A stretch of 51,548 nt of DNA from an uncultured Clostridia bacterium (GCA_934633695.1 CAKTYT010000012.1:1-51548); one strand, 5' to 3'; numbered from the stretch's first letter, positions 31,846 to 40,519 are shown. The notes: generated by a model not told the origin, from the sequence alone. Made by a program: numbers and translations.

Positions 31846-32307
31846 ATGTGGTCTGAATTTAAAAAGTTTGCCTTCAAGGGCAATGTCATGGACATGGCAG
31901 TCGGTGTTATGATCGGTGCGGCATTCAACGGAATTGTCAGCTCGTTGGTCAACGATGTTTTCATGCCCCTGTTTGGGTTGATTTTCAATACTGCAACGCT
32001 GAATGCAAAGTTCGTGATCCTAAAGGGTACTGATCTGGTTGAAAAGGGCATGACTGCCACCGAAGCAACTGCGGCAGGTGCATCCGTTCTCAGCTATGGT
32101 CAGTTCATTGCGGCGGTCATCAACTTCTTCCTTATTGCAATTATCGTTTTCTTTATTGTCAAGTTTATCAACAAGCTTAAGAGCTTCGGCAAACATGAAG
32201 AAGAAGAGCCCGCGAAGGAACCGAGGCTTTGCCCCTATTGCAGAACCGAGATTCCCGATGAGGCAACCCGCTGTCCGCACTGCACAAGCAAACTGGACGA
32301 GGAGTAA
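31846..32307 (+). CDS. mscL: Large-conductance mechanosensitive channel with C-terminal zinc ribbon
   Basis: MscL opens under membrane tension and releases solutes in hypo-osmotic shock. The 153-residue protein has the amphipathic start MWSEFKKFAFKGNVMDMAVGV, the pore helix with GVMIGAAFNGIVSSLV, the DVFMPLFGL turn and the second helix YGQFIAAVINFFLIAIIVFF. In place of the usual short cytoplasmic helix bundle the C terminus has an acidic linker and a zinc ribbon, CPYC (129-132) and CPHC (143-146). This suggests a metal-stabilised or interacting tail. GGAGG precedes the ATG. Confidence 0.95.
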   Translation: MWSEFKKFAFKGNVMDMAVGVMIGAAFNGIVSSLVNDVFMPLFGLIFNTATLNAKFVILKGTDLVEKGMTATEATAAGASVLSYGQFIAAVINFFLIAIIVFFIVKFINKLKSFGKHEEEEPAKEPRLCPYCRTEIPDEATRCPHCTSKLDEE

Positions 32308-32391
32308 TTTCCTCAACCTATCGGTGGGAGAGTATGCCAAGATGCTGCTCATCTCATCGGTTGAGAATAAAGTTGAAATGGAGAAGATAAA

Positions 32392-32898
32392 ATGAAACTA
32401 TACGATGGATGGAAAAAAATGATGGAGCACACGGATACGCCCGAATTCGGCAATTTCTGGAACAGCTACATCGATACGGAAGAACAGGCATATAAAAAGA
32501 TCCTCAGCGATTCGACTGTTAGGTACTGTGCCCCGGCGGCAGAGCTTGCAAAGACCCTTGGCATGACCGAAACTATCTTTGCGGGTTTTCTCGACGGAAT
32601 CAATACAAGCCTTAAAACTCCCGTTGATTATGAAAATGTTGAAGAGGACACGGTCGTGGATCTCGACATCGATTATGAAAAGCTCTACTACAATATGCAT
32701 GAAGCTAAGGCGGAGTGGCTCTATAAGCTCAAAGAATGGGACAATGTTCTTTCGGAAGAGTGCCGCAAACGCATCACCAAGGAGTACCGTTCCTCAAAGC
32801 AGTACAGAAATACCGGCGTCAAGATTGGTCCGAACGATCCCTGCCCCTGCGGAAGCGGAAAAAAATACAAAAAGTGCTGCGGCAAAGCTGCCGACTGA
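32392..32898 (+). CDS. SEC-C motif protein, unknown function
   Basis: A 168-residue soluble protein with a helical body (about 1-140) and a C-terminal SEC-C zinc motif, NDPCPCGSGKKYKKCCG, the same metal-binding tail as at the end of SecA. Such tails bind zinc and may contact ribosomes or SecB-like partners. The body has no motif that I recognise. GGAG eight bases before the ATG sets the start. It follows mscL by 84 bases on the same strand and may be on the same transcript. A good terminator follows. Confidence 0.8.
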   Translation: MKLYDGWKKMMEHTDTPEFGNFWNSYIDTEEQAYKKILSDSTVRYCAPAAELAKTLGMTETIFAGFLDGINTSLKTPVDYENVEEDTVVDLDIDYEKLYYNMHEAKAEWLYKLKEWDNVLSEECRKRITKEYRSSKQYRNTGVKIGPNDPCPCGSGKKYKKCCGKAAD

Positions 32899-32910
32899 TG
32901 AAATGAATAT

Positions 32911-32939
32911 AGCGGAGCGGACAGATCGCTCCGCTTTTC
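32911..32939 (+). terminator. Rho-independent terminator after the SEC-C gene
   Basis: A perfect 9-bp stem (AGCGGAGCG/CGCTCCGCT) with a 7-base loop is followed by TTTCTT. Confidence 0.88.
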
Positions 32940-32963
32940 TTAAACGCAGAAAGGGCAAAGGTT

Positions 32964-33659
32964 ATGGATATGAAAAAGAAGACTGCTGATTATGAATTCT
33001 TTGAAGCAATCAGAAACAGTGATTTTGCAAAAGTGAAGCGTATGGCAGAGATTGAACCGCTGCTTATTAATAAACCTGCTTCGAAAAAACCGTCTGATAC
33101 AAGGTTCATGTCACCGCTTCAAGCCGCTCTTTGTACCGGCTACCATAAAGAAATTGCTTGGTTTCTGTTGGAAAGCGGTGCGGATGTCAATTATCGTGCC
33201 GAAAAAAAGCTGTGCAGCGATGCCTACCCGGTTCTTTTTGATGCCGTGAATGCGGCTGTATGGAATGCAAGGCGTTTTGCTTGGGACGGAGTTGAGGCTC
33301 CGACACTGAATATGGTCTGGAAGCATACAAAGGAAGAGTCGGACGCTGCATTTGCATTGCTGAAGCGAATGATCGAACTCGGTGCGGATGTAAATAAAAC
33401 GGATTACTATAATCGTAATTCGCTTATGGAAGCCGTTGCCGAAGCAAATAAACTTTGCCCGATAAAGAATAATGAAACCGGAGAGTATTATCCCGGTCGC
33501 ACTATGACGGATGAAATGAGGGAGGATTTCAGGAGAATATTCATTCTGCTGATCGATTCGGGTGCTGACAGAGAGAATACTTCCTCATACTCAAAACAAA
33601 GCATAAGGCAGCATTATGAAGGAGAATTCATTTGGCAGGTGTGCGGCGACCTGTTTTGA
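32964..33659 (+). CDS. Ankyrin-repeat protein (231 aa)
   Basis: A soluble protein with two to three degenerate ankyrin repeats. The clearest are MSPLQAALCTGYHKEIAWFLLESGADVNYR and LKRMIELGADVNKTDYYNRNSLMEAVAEA in shortened form (SPLQAAL, LLESGADVN; MIELGADVN, NSLMEAV), and a third near FILLIDSGADREN. Ankyrin repeats bind proteins; the partner is unknown. A second in-frame ATG at 32970 is equally possible as start. It lies between a terminator and the lplA promoter, so it is probably monocistronic. No signal peptide is present. Confidence 0.82.
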   Translation: MDMKKKTADYEFFEAIRNSDFAKVKRMAEIEPLLINKPASKKPSDTRFMSPLQAALCTGYHKEIAWFLLESGADVNYRAEKKLCSDAYPVLFDAVNAAVWNARRFAWDGVEAPTLNMVWKHTKEESDAAFALLKRMIELGADVNKTDYYNRNSLMEAVAEANKLCPIKNNETGEYYPGRTMTDEMREDFRRIFILLIDSGADRENTSSYSKQSIRQHYEGEFIWQVCGDLF

Positions 33660-33701
33660 ACCGGAAAGCACGGTTTGTTACAGCAAAAGCAATTTAGCCT
33701 A

Positions 33702-33729
33702 TTGAAAAACGGCGGTAATCGTGTATAAT
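33702..33729 (+). promoter_or_regulatory. Promoter for lplA
   Basis: TTGAAA (33702-33707), a 16-bp spacer and perfect TATAAT (33724-33729), about 60 bases before the lplA ATG. Confidence 0.8.
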
Positions 33730-33790
33730 GAGGAATCGTGTCCGCAGCACAAAGATGACTGCTGCGTAGAATAATTTAAGGGGAATTGTT

Positions 33791-34771
33791 ATGGGTAGAT
33801 TCATTTACTCTGCACCGACGGGTGACGGCTGGATGAACCTTGCGAGGGATGGGTTCTTTCTGGATAATGTAAAGAAAGGTGATATAATCCTCTATTTCTA
33901 TGTGAATACGAATGCCGTCATTATCGGCAGAAATCAGAACGCATGGAAAGAATGCAACCTGGCAAACATGGAGAAGGACGGAGTCCAGCTCGTCAGACGT
34001 CATACGGGCGGCGGTGCCGTATACCACGATACCGGAAACCTTAATTTTTCATTTATTATGAACGAAAATGACTACAGTCTTGAAAGGCAGATGCGGGTCA
34101 TCATGAACGCTGTCGGTAAGCTCGGTGTCGAGTGCGAGCTTTCGGGTCGAAACGATATTCTTGCAAACGGCAAAAAGTTTTCGGGAAACGCATACGGTCT
34201 GTCAAAGGGCAATAGGGCTCACCACGGCACACTGCTTGTGAATACGGACATGTCAAGATTACAGAACTATCTGAATGTTTCAAGAGAGAAGATGCAGGCA
34301 AAGGGTGTCGATTCGGTTCGGTCGAGAGTATGCAATCTCTCTGAATTTGTTCCCGGGATAACCGTCGAAAAGATGAGGCGTTACGTTATTGAAAGCTTCA
34401 ATGAGGAATACGGTCCCGCAACGGAATACAAGTTTGAGGGCGAGGAGCTTGCGGATGTAGAAAGATGGCGTGAAATTCAATCCTCATGGGAATGGAGGCT
34501 TGGGAAGACTCCGCAGTTTGAGGTCGTTCTGAATCATCGCTTTTCCTTCGGTGAAACGCAGCTGCATATGAATTTTAAAGACGGCTGCATAAGGGAAATC
34601 AAGGTTTTCTCCGACTGCCTTGATACGGGTTTTGCAGGCGAGATCGAAAGAGCTCTCCTAGGATCAAAATTTGAATGCAATGCGTTAAGGTCTGCTCTTG
34701 GGAGCATGGAGAATGCAGAGGCCGCAGGGGAGCTTGCAGAATTTATCTGTTCTTCCAATTTACTGATGTAA
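33791..34771 (+). CDS. lplA: Lipoate-protein ligase A
   Basis: It activates free lipoate with ATP and attaches it to lipoyl domains (GcvH, 2-oxoacid dehydrogenase E2). The 326-residue protein has the catalytic domain with NAVIIGRNQNAW, RRHTGGGAVYHDTGNLNF, the adenylate-binding GRNDILANGKKFSGNAY with the catalytic Lys, and HHGTLLVNTDM. A C-terminal accessory domain (about 240-326) is present, as in full-length LplA. GGGGAA precedes the ATG. No lipoyl-domain gene is nearby, but glyA at 43.8 kb suggests glycine metabolism that could include GcvH. Confidence 0.95.
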   Translation: MGRFIYSAPTGDGWMNLARDGFFLDNVKKGDIILYFYVNTNAVIIGRNQNAWKECNLANMEKDGVQLVRRHTGGGAVYHDTGNLNFSFIMNENDYSLERQMRVIMNAVGKLGVECELSGRNDILANGKKFSGNAYGLSKGNRAHHGTLLVNTDMSRLQNYLNVSREKMQAKGVDSVRSRVCNLSEFVPGITVEKMRRYVIESFNEEYGPATEYKFEGEELADVERWREIQSSWEWRLGKTPQFEVVLNHRFSFGETQLHMNFKDGCIREIKVFSDCLDTGFAGEIERALLGSKFECNALRSALGSMENAEAAGELAEFICSSNLLM

Positions 34772-34807
34772 ACGGGTGTGTTGCCCGTAAAATAATGAAA
34801 AAATGAT

Positions 34808-35671
34808 ATGCTGAGAGTGTGTACGGAACAGGATTATAAAAAGTACGCAGAGCTGGCGTATAACCTTGCGTTGGATAAGACAAAATCGGGTTATCCTACC
34901 TATTGTGACGGGATCAAAACGCAGGCGATGTTTTTCCGTCGGTCTGAAGAAGCATTCTCAAATGATTCCGAGGGCATACTGATTTTCGAGTATGAAGGAG
35001 TCGTTGAGGGGTGGGTACACTATTTCTGGCTGCCGGAGGAAAGGTACCTGTCAACGGTGAGCTTTAATATCGCAGTTCATACGGAGCAGGCGTTGGCGGA
35101 GTTTGTCGAATTCGCACAGACGAATTTTGGGGGGTACGAATTGTACCTGGGCTATCCGTTGGAAAACATGCAGGCAATCGAGTTCCTGATGGCAAACGGT
35201 TTTGAGTGTATAGAGGAAAGCAACAATAATACCGCATTCATTGATAGGCGCATACGGGCCGAAGCCGATGGCGAATTTATACGCATAACAAGGGACTGCT
35301 TTGAGTATTTCAGGATTCTTCATCGTATGGCAGAAGACGATATGTATTGGAATTCGGACAGGATTTACGGAGACTTGGATAATTGGATCGTCTTTGTCTG
35401 CCTCAGAGCCGGTGAACCTGTCGGTTGCGTGTATTGCACAGTTGCCGGAGAGAATTGGTACGAGATTTTTGGCATTGACATGAAGGCAGGAGTTCTTGAC
35501 AGAGATGTCTTTTCGGGTCTGTTGCTGCGGTTGCTGAATGAAGTAAAAAAATTGGGAGGAAAGTATGTAACTTTCTTCTGTAATGACGAAGAAAGCAAAA
35601 TCTCAGGTGAAGTTGGGTTCGAGCAGGTCGGCGGATATGTTTGTTTCAAGAAAACTCTGAGCCTCGGCTGA
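34808..35671 (+). CDS. GNAT-like acetyltransferase-fold protein (287 aa)
   Basis: A protein with two GNAT-like halves. The second half (about 150-287) has VFVCLRAGEPVGCVYC, a GVLDRDVFSGLLLRLLNEVKK helix and VTFFCNDEESKISGEVGFEQVGGYVCF in short blocks (VTFFCNDEE, VGFEQVGGYVCF), the usual GNAT beta4-beta7 order. The first half shows VEGWVHYFWL and YLGYPLENMQAIEFLMANGF as VEGWVHY and AIEFLMANGF. The classic acetyl-CoA loop is weak, so activity is uncertain. The upstream region lacks a strong ribosome site. It lies 36 bases after lplA and is probably in the same transcript. Confidence 0.65.
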   Translation: MLRVCTEQDYKKYAELAYNLALDKTKSGYPTYCDGIKTQAMFFRRSEEAFSNDSEGILIFEYEGVVEGWVHYFWLPEERYLSTVSFNIAVHTEQALAEFVEFAQTNFGGYELYLGYPLENMQAIEFLMANGFECIEESNNNTAFIDRRIRAEADGEFIRITRDCFEYFRILHRMAEDDMYWNSDRIYGDLDNWIVFVCLRAGEPVGCVYCTVAGENWYEIFGIDMKAGVLDRDVFSGLLLRLLNEVKKLGGKYVTFFCNDEESKISGEVGFEQVGGYVCFKKTLSLG

Positions 35672-35687
35672 ATCCCACATGAAGCAA

Positions 35688-35724
35688 TAAAAAGCCCGAC
35701 TTGTGAAATCTTTCACAAGTCGGG
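35688..35724 (-). terminator. Strong terminator between convergent genes
   Basis: A perfect 14-bp inverted repeat (CCCGACTTGTGAAA/TTTCACAAGTCGGG) followed on the minus strand by CTTTTTATT ends the SPOR-domain gene. On the plus strand it may also stop the lplA transcript. Confidence 0.92.
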
Positions 35725-35730
35725 TCTGTG

Positions 35731-36633
35731 TTATCCGGAATATGATTTCAATGCATTTAGGAGCTTATAGTAATTGTCGATGACTCCGACCTGCACATAT
35801 TTAAGTTTACCGCTCATTTCGACTCTGTTAAGCGGCTCAGCGTCTGCACATTCGGACAGGAGTTGTTCGACATTTGTATAGAAGGCGTTGAGCAAACCTA
35901 CGATCCCGCTTGAATCCTCTGCGGACGAAAGTACGCTGCGGACGGCACGAATGTTCGAAAGAAATTCGTTTATGATGGCCTTTGCATGATCCGTATCCTT
36001 TTCTTCCTTGTCGAATGCAATAACCTCGCCGTAAAGGTCGGCCACGAGCTTGCCGGAAAATTCGACCGACTGACGTATACCGTTCAACATGGTTTCTTCG
36101 GCAAAGACTTCAATTTCCGGTCCGTCAGCTGAAAGAGGAAGCACAATACACTCATAGCCCTGCTCGATGAGTCTTGTACACACGCTCTGTGCGGCTTCCG
36201 CTGTGCTGTATGCGGAGGCGATGATGCGTACGTTCCCTTCAAGTTCAAGTCCGTACCCTGCCGCACCGAGGGATTTCAGTGAGGATACCAACCCGGAAGC
36301 CGAGTTGATGTCGGTATAAACACCCAATTGTAAAGCGTACGCATCAAGCTTCTCAAACTGTATTTTCATCGAGTCCGTATCACGCGGCTTTGCCGAAGAA
36401 AAGATTGCAGAAGGATCCGGCGTGCCTTCGAGAGGTTTTGATCCCGAAAACAGCTTATGTGTCAACCACGAACCGACATTCGTTCCAAATAAAACGTAAA
36501 TCAATGCGGCGGTGAACAGCAGTATAAGCATTGCACCGCCGAAGCCCGAACCCTCCTGACTCCTGCTGCGATAGCTGCGTCCGTAACCTGCAGAACGTGT
36601 TCTGCGTCTTGTCCGTCTCTTCCTGTATTCCAT
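35731..36633 (-). CDS. SPOR-domain membrane protein (300 aa)
   Basis: The N terminus is very Arg-rich (residues 2-26), then one membrane helix (about 33-52) places the rest outside. Residues about 94-168 form a SPOR domain: YALQLGVYTDINSASGLV starts strand 1, and the second repeat has VRIIASAYSTAEAAQSV and YECIVLPL. SPOR domains bind denuded glycan strands at division or sporulation septa. The C-terminal helical part (170-300) is unassigned. GAGGAG precedes the ATG. It is transcribed alone and ends in a strong terminator. Confidence 0.82.
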   Translation of the reverse strand: MEYRKRRTRRRTRSAGYGRSYRSRSQEGSGFGGAMLILLFTAALIYVLFGTNVGSWLTHKLFSGSKPLEGTPDPSAIFSSAKPRDTDSMKIQFEKLDAYALQLGVYTDINSASGLVSSLKSLGAAGYGLELEGNVRIIASAYSTAEAAQSVCTRLIEQGYECIVLPLSADGPEIEVFAEETMLNGIRQSVEFSGKLVADLYGEVIAFDKEEKDTDHAKAIINEFLSNIRAVRSVLSSAEDSSGIVGLLNAFYTNVEQLLSECADAEPLNRVEMSGKLKYVQVGVIDNYYKLLNALKSYSG

Positions 36634-36704
36634 ATGCTCCTCATCCTTTCAGAGTATTGTGCTATAAACTATGAGCGGCCGCAGCGGAATATGATGTCGG
36701 CAGA

Positions 36705-36734
36705 AAACAAAAAATCCGCACGAGGGCGGATTTT
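36705..36734 (-). terminator. Terminator of the ahcY-bofA-pnp-mtaD operon
   Basis: On the minus strand a 9-bp perfect stem (AAAATCCGC/GCGGATTTT) with a six-base loop is followed by T6 (counting the stem end) and GTTTTC, 10 bases after the mtaD stop. Confidence 0.9.
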
Positions 36735-36743
36735 CGCAGCAGT

Positions 36744-38060
36744 TTAGCATTGCCCGAGAACAACGGGTAATGCATACCTTCGAACCGAATCTATTGTTTC
36801 GTCAATGTCGATAGTCAGCCACTGTCCGTTCCGATAGAGGATATTTCCTTGAACCATTGTCATTAAAACGTCGGAGCCTCTTGCGGAAAATACTGCGGCC
36901 GCAGCAGGGTCATACATGGGAAAGAGATGCGGCGTGCCAGTGTTGAGCATGATAACGTCTGCCTGCATGCCGACTGCAAGCATGCCCACCTCTTTCTTAC
37001 GTCCCTGAGCTTTTGCACCATTGATGGTTGCCATTTTGAGTGCGGTGTACGCCGGAATGACTGTCGGGTCAAGGCTGATCCCCTTTGCCAGCAGGCTTGC
37101 CAGCTTGATCTCCTCGAATAAATCGTGCGTATTGTTTGAAGCACAGCCGTCTGTTCCAAGCGAAACATTGACACCATGCTTCATAAGCTTGGCAATATCG
37201 GCAATACCGCTCGCCAGCTTGAGGTTTGAAACGGGATTGTGTGCAACGGAGACTTTTTTTTCTGCAAGAATGGCAATGTCTTCATCCGTCAGCCATACAC
37301 CGTGTGCGGCAAGAGTTCTTGTATCGAACACCCCGTTTTTACATAGAACCTCGGTGGGAGTCATGGAATGCCTTTCAAGTGAGCCCGTCTGCTCGCTCTT
37401 TGTTTCCGAAAGATGTATCTGCGTCACAAGATCGTATTCTTTTGCGAGACTGCTCACCTTATGCCAAACGGAGGGGTTTGACGTGTACTCGCCGTGGATG
37501 GCGGCATCCGCCCGTATTCTCCCGTTTGCACTGAGGTGATAATCCTTTATCAATGCACGGGTCTCGATAACGGCTCTGTCACTTTCAAGGTCATATTTGT
37601 CGCCGAGGGCGATTACGCCGTTGCTGAGAGAAGCACGAATACCCGTTTCACCCAGCATTTCGGCGGCATCGGGTTCAAAAAAATACATGTCCGAAAAGGA
37701 TGTCGTGCCGCTCGCCAGCATTTCCGCAACGCCGAGCCTGACACCTGCAAGCACTGCTTTACGCGTCAGTCTGCCCTCAACGGGGAAGATTTTGTTGAAC
37801 AGCCATTCGTTTAGGGCGTAGTCGTCGGCATATCCACGCATTATGCACATTGCCGCATGGGCATGTGTGTTGATAAGCCCCGGCATGATAATATTGCCAT
37901 TGGCATCTATGACCTCGCGTGCAGGCGGAAGGGGAGCGGAGTTATCCTCCTTGGAGAGGTGGGTAATGAATTCACCCTCAATTCCAATTTGACCATGAAC
38001 GACTGGCATAGCATCGTCCATCGTGAGTATAACGGCATTTTTGATCAAAAAATCAAGCAT
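36744..38060 (-). CDS. mtaD: Amidohydrolase: SAH/methylthioadenosine/adenosine-type deaminase
   Basis: A metal-dependent deaminase that turns the adenine of adenosine-type nucleosides to hypoxanthine. The 438-residue protein has the metal ligands NTHAHAAM, the His of IHGEYT, HLSETKSEQ, the His of AAHGVWL with VAHNPVSNLKLASG, and the Asp of LGTDGCASNN, followed by the return of the small beta domain. This order fits the MtaD/DadD group, which acts on SAH, 5'-methylthioadenosine, 5'-deoxyadenosine and adenosine. Its ATG overlaps the purine phosphorylase stop by one base (TGATG). With AhcY and PNP in the operon, adenosine or 5'-deoxyadenosine is the likeliest substrate. Confidence 0.9.
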   Translation of the reverse strand: MLDFLIKNAVILTMDDAMPVVHGQIGIEGEFITHLSKEDNSAPLPPAREVIDANGNIIMPGLINTHAHAAMCIMRGYADDYALNEWLFNKIFPVEGRLTRKAVLAGVRLGVAEMLASGTTSFSDMYFFEPDAAEMLGETGIRASLSNGVIALGDKYDLESDRAVIETRALIKDYHLSANGRIRADAAIHGEYTSNPSVWHKVSSLAKEYDLVTQIHLSETKSEQTGSLERHSMTPTEVLCKNGVFDTRTLAAHGVWLTDEDIAILAEKKVSVAHNPVSNLKLASGIADIAKLMKHGVNVSLGTDGCASNNTHDLFEEIKLASLLAKGISLDPTVIPAYTALKMATINGAKAQGRKKEVGMLAVGMQADVIMLNTGTPHLFPMYDPAAAAVFSARGSDVLMTMVQGNILYRNGQWLTIDIDETIDSVRRYALPVVLGQC

Positions 38061-38878
38061 CAGTTTACATTCTCCAGAAAATCAATGACGAGCGAGCAGA
38101 ACCTTTTGCCTGCCGCCCTGCCCGCAGCGAGCACTTCTTCGCCGGAAAGCGGTTTGTCGAGGATTCCCGAGGCCATGTTGGTTATAAGCGTTATGCCAAG
38201 GATACGCATTCCGCAGTGTCTTGCAGCAATACATTCGGGAACGGTACTCATGCCGACGGCATCTGCTCCGAGAATACGCATTGCACGGATCTCGGCAGGT
38301 GTTTCATACTGCGGACCGGTACAGTAAAAATAAACACCATCCCGCACGAAGTCGCCGCGTTTCTCTGCGATCGCTTTAAAAAGCTCCATGTATTTGCGGT
38401 CGAAAACCTTGCTCATGTCGGGAAACCGAGGACCGAAAGAGTCGATATTCCGACCGATGAGAGGGTTAACGCAGTTGAGCTTTATAAAATCGGAAATAAG
38501 CATGAGATCCCCGACATTGAAACCGGTATTTATTCCGCCCGCAGCATTTGTGATGATCATTTTATCGATGCCAATGAGCTTTGCGAGCCGGATGGGGAAA
38601 ACGATCTGTTCAGCCGTCCAGCCTTCGTAATAATGGAGCCTTCCCTGCATGAGCAGGACCGGTTTTTTGCCGAGATATCCTGCAATGAATCTGCCCCTGT
38701 GACCGAGTGCCGTGCTTTTGCACATGTTGGGAATTTCGCTGTAATCTATGAAAATCGGTTCCTCAACATGGTCCCCCAAGTCGCCGAGACCCGAACCTAA
38801 AACGATCAGAAATTCGGGCTTTAATCCGCAGAGCCTGTGCCGAAGCTCATTTGATGAGCGGACGTATTCTTCATCCAT
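38060..38878 (-). CDS. Purine nucleoside phosphorylase (trimeric PNP)
   Basis: It splits inosine or guanosine with phosphate to base and ribose 1-phosphate. The 272-residue protein is the trimeric type: FLIVLGSGLGDLGD, STALGHRGRFIAGYL, QGRLHYYEGW, TNAAGGIN, YFYCTGPQYETPAE, VGMSTVPE and the purine-binding ITNMASG (the usual Asn replaced within TNxAAG form). The ATG at 38878 is used because GGAGG lies eight bases upstream; the ATG at 38881 is also possible, and in-frame starts further up fall inside bofA. It lies between bofA and mtaD on one transcript. Confidence 0.93.
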   Translation of the reverse strand: MDEEYVRSSNELRHRLCGLKPEFLIVLGSGLGDLGDHVEEPIFIDYSEIPNMCKSTALGHRGRFIAGYLGKKPVLLMQGRLHYYEGWTAEQIVFPIRLAKLIGIDKMIITNAAGGINTGFNVGDLMLISDFIKLNCVNPLIGRNIDSFGPRFPDMSKVFDRKYMELFKAIAEKRGDFVRDGVYFYCTGPQYETPAEIRAMRILGADAVGMSTVPECIAARHCGMRILGITLITNMASGILDKPLSGEEVLAAGRAAGKRFCSLVIDFLENVN

Positions 38879-38897
38879 CATTTTTTCCTCCGCCATT

Positions 38898-39173
38898 TCA
38901 GTGCATCTGCATGAACTTGATAAGCAGCAGTGCAGCAACGCCCGGAACACCGAGAATACCCGTTACGAGTGCTGTTATCCAGTTTATCTCAAGTGAGAAA
39001 AACGAAAGGTTGAATACTCCTGCAAATACATAGTTGAATACAAACAGGAAGAATGCTCCGACAAGAGCGTTTATAAGTATTTTAAAGAAAATTTTGAGAC
39101 TCCAGCTGAAGATTTTAAATATAATGAAAATCGCCAGCAGAGCAAGCACGAAAACTAAAATGGGTGAATCCAT
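38898..39173 (-). CDS. bofA: BofA-family pro-sigma-K processing inhibitor
   Basis: BofA holds the protease SpoIVFB inactive in the outer forespore membrane until the engulfed spore signals. The 91-residue protein has two to three membrane segments and the family core LINALVGAFFLFVFN, then INWITALVTGILGVPGVAALLL, in which the Asn-hydrophobic-Thr-Ala and GILGVPG parts are diagnostic. It starts 31 bases after ahcY stops and ends about 20 bases before pnp starts, so a sporulation regulator sits inside a SAH/purine salvage operon. AAAGGAG precedes the ATG. Confidence 0.87.
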   Translation of the reverse strand: MDSPILVFVLALLAIFIIFKIFSWSLKIFFKILINALVGAFFLFVFNYVFAGVFNLSFFSLEINWITALVTGILGVPGVAALLLIKFMQMH

Positions 39174-39204
39174 AAAAAACTCCTTTCACATATAATGCAG
39201 AAGA

Positions 39205-40443
39205 TCATTTGCCGTTCAGATAGGCTTCCTGTTCGGGAGAAAGCTCGTCAAGCCCCAGCTGCATTGCATTGAGCTTCATTCTGATCACAGTATCGTCGAT
39301 AAATTTTGGAACATTGTAAAGCCCAGGGTTCATATCCCTGCCGTGCTTTGCGAGGTATTCGGCACTGAGAGCCTGAATCGCAAAACTCAGATCCATGATT
39401 TCGGCAGGATGACCGTTGCCTGCAACGATATTCACGAGCCTTCCGTCGGCAAGCAGATTGAGGACCCTTCCGTCGGGCATAGTATAGCCTGTGATAAAGG
39501 GCTTTCTTTCATCGATTTTTACGGCGAGCTTGATCAAGTCTGTCTTGCTGACTTCAACGTCGAAGTGACCTGCATTCGCAAGCAGAACATTATTTTTCAT
39601 AACATTAAAATGCCGTTCGGTTATGACGTCGCAGCAGCTTGTTGCGGTAACAAAAATGTCTCCGAGCGGTGCGGCATCGTCCATTTTCATGACTCTGAAG
39701 CCGTCCATTGCCGCTTCAAGAGCTCTGAAGGGGTTGACCTCGGTAATGATGACGTTTGCACCAAGTCCCTTTGCACGCATGGCAATTCCGCTTCCGCAGA
39801 AACCATAGCCTGCGACAACGACAGTTCTTCCGGTCACCATATTGTTGGTCGAATACATGATACCGTCCCATACGCTCTGACCAGTGCCGTGGCGGTTGTC
39901 GAACAGGTGCTTGCAGTCGGCATCATTGACGGCGAGCATGGGGAAGGGGAGAGTGCCGTCCGCCGCCCTTGCACGGAGCTTATGTATGCCCGTGGTCGTT
40001 TCTTCACAGCCCCCGATGAGGCATTGGGCGTATTCGGGGTATTTTTCCGTCAGCATCGAAACGAATTCACCGCCGTCGTCGATAATGATATGCGGCTTGA
40101 ATTCGAGAACGCGGCGAATGTGTTCGTAATATTCTTCTTCTGTTGCTCCGAAAAATGCGTGGACGTCCATCCCGTCTTCAACCAATGCGGCACAGATGTC
40201 ATCCTTTGTTGAAAGAGGATTGCTTCCGGTTATGGATACGGTTGCACCGCCGTCCCGAAGGACGAGCCCGAGGTATGCGGTCTTTGCTTCAAGATGAACG
40301 CATACGGCAATACGAAGTTCCTTAAAGGGCTGTTCCTTAATAAAACGCTCACGAAGTTCACTGAGAACGGGCATGAAATCCTTGACCCATTCAATGCGTT
40401 TTTTCCCAAGTGGAGCGAGTGAAATGTCTCTTATTGTACTCAT
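39205..40443 (-). CDS. ahcY: Adenosylhomocysteinase (SAH hydrolase)
   Basis: It cleaves S-adenosylhomocysteine to homocysteine and adenosine using bound NAD. The 412-residue protein has the start region RIEWVKDFMPVL, CVHLEAKTAYL, the substrate motif EETTTGIHKL, NDADCKHLFDNRHGTGQS, the NAD-binding Rossmann loop VAGYGFCGSGIAMRAKGLGA split here as VAGYGFCGSG, TGYTMPDGRVLNLLADGRLVN in part (MPDGR, LNLLADGRL) and NGHPAEIMDLSFA. It lacks the long insertion of eukaryotic forms. GGAG lies seven bases before the ATG at 40443; an earlier in-frame start has none. First gene of the operon. Confidence 0.96.
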   Translation of the reverse strand: MSTIRDISLAPLGKKRIEWVKDFMPVLSELRERFIKEQPFKELRIAVCVHLEAKTAYLGLVLRDGGATVSITGSNPLSTKDDICAALVEDGMDVHAFFGATEEEYYEHIRRVLEFKPHIIIDDGGEFVSMLTEKYPEYAQCLIGGCEETTTGIHKLRARAADGTLPFPMLAVNDADCKHLFDNRHGTGQSVWDGIMYSTNNMVTGRTVVVAGYGFCGSGIAMRAKGLGANVIITEVNPFRALEAAMDGFRVMKMDDAAPLGDIFVTATSCCDVITERHFNVMKNNVLLANAGHFDVEVSKTDLIKLAVKIDERKPFITGYTMPDGRVLNLLADGRLVNIVAGNGHPAEIMDLSFAIQALSAEYLAKHGRDMNPGLYNVPKFIDDTVIRMKLNAMQLGLDELSPEQEAYLNGK

Positions 40444-40490
40444 ATCATGTCTCCGGTCGATGATTTGGGCATTTGTACACCCATACCTAA

Positions 40491-40519
40491 ATAGTACCAT
40501 AATCAGCTGCTTTTTTCAA
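40491..40519 (-). promoter_or_regulatory. Promoter of the ahcY operon
   Basis: On the minus strand TTGAAA (40514-40519), a 17-bp spacer and TACTAT (40491-40496), about 48 bases before the ahcY ATG. No SAH riboswitch fold was seen in the short leader. Confidence 0.75.
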
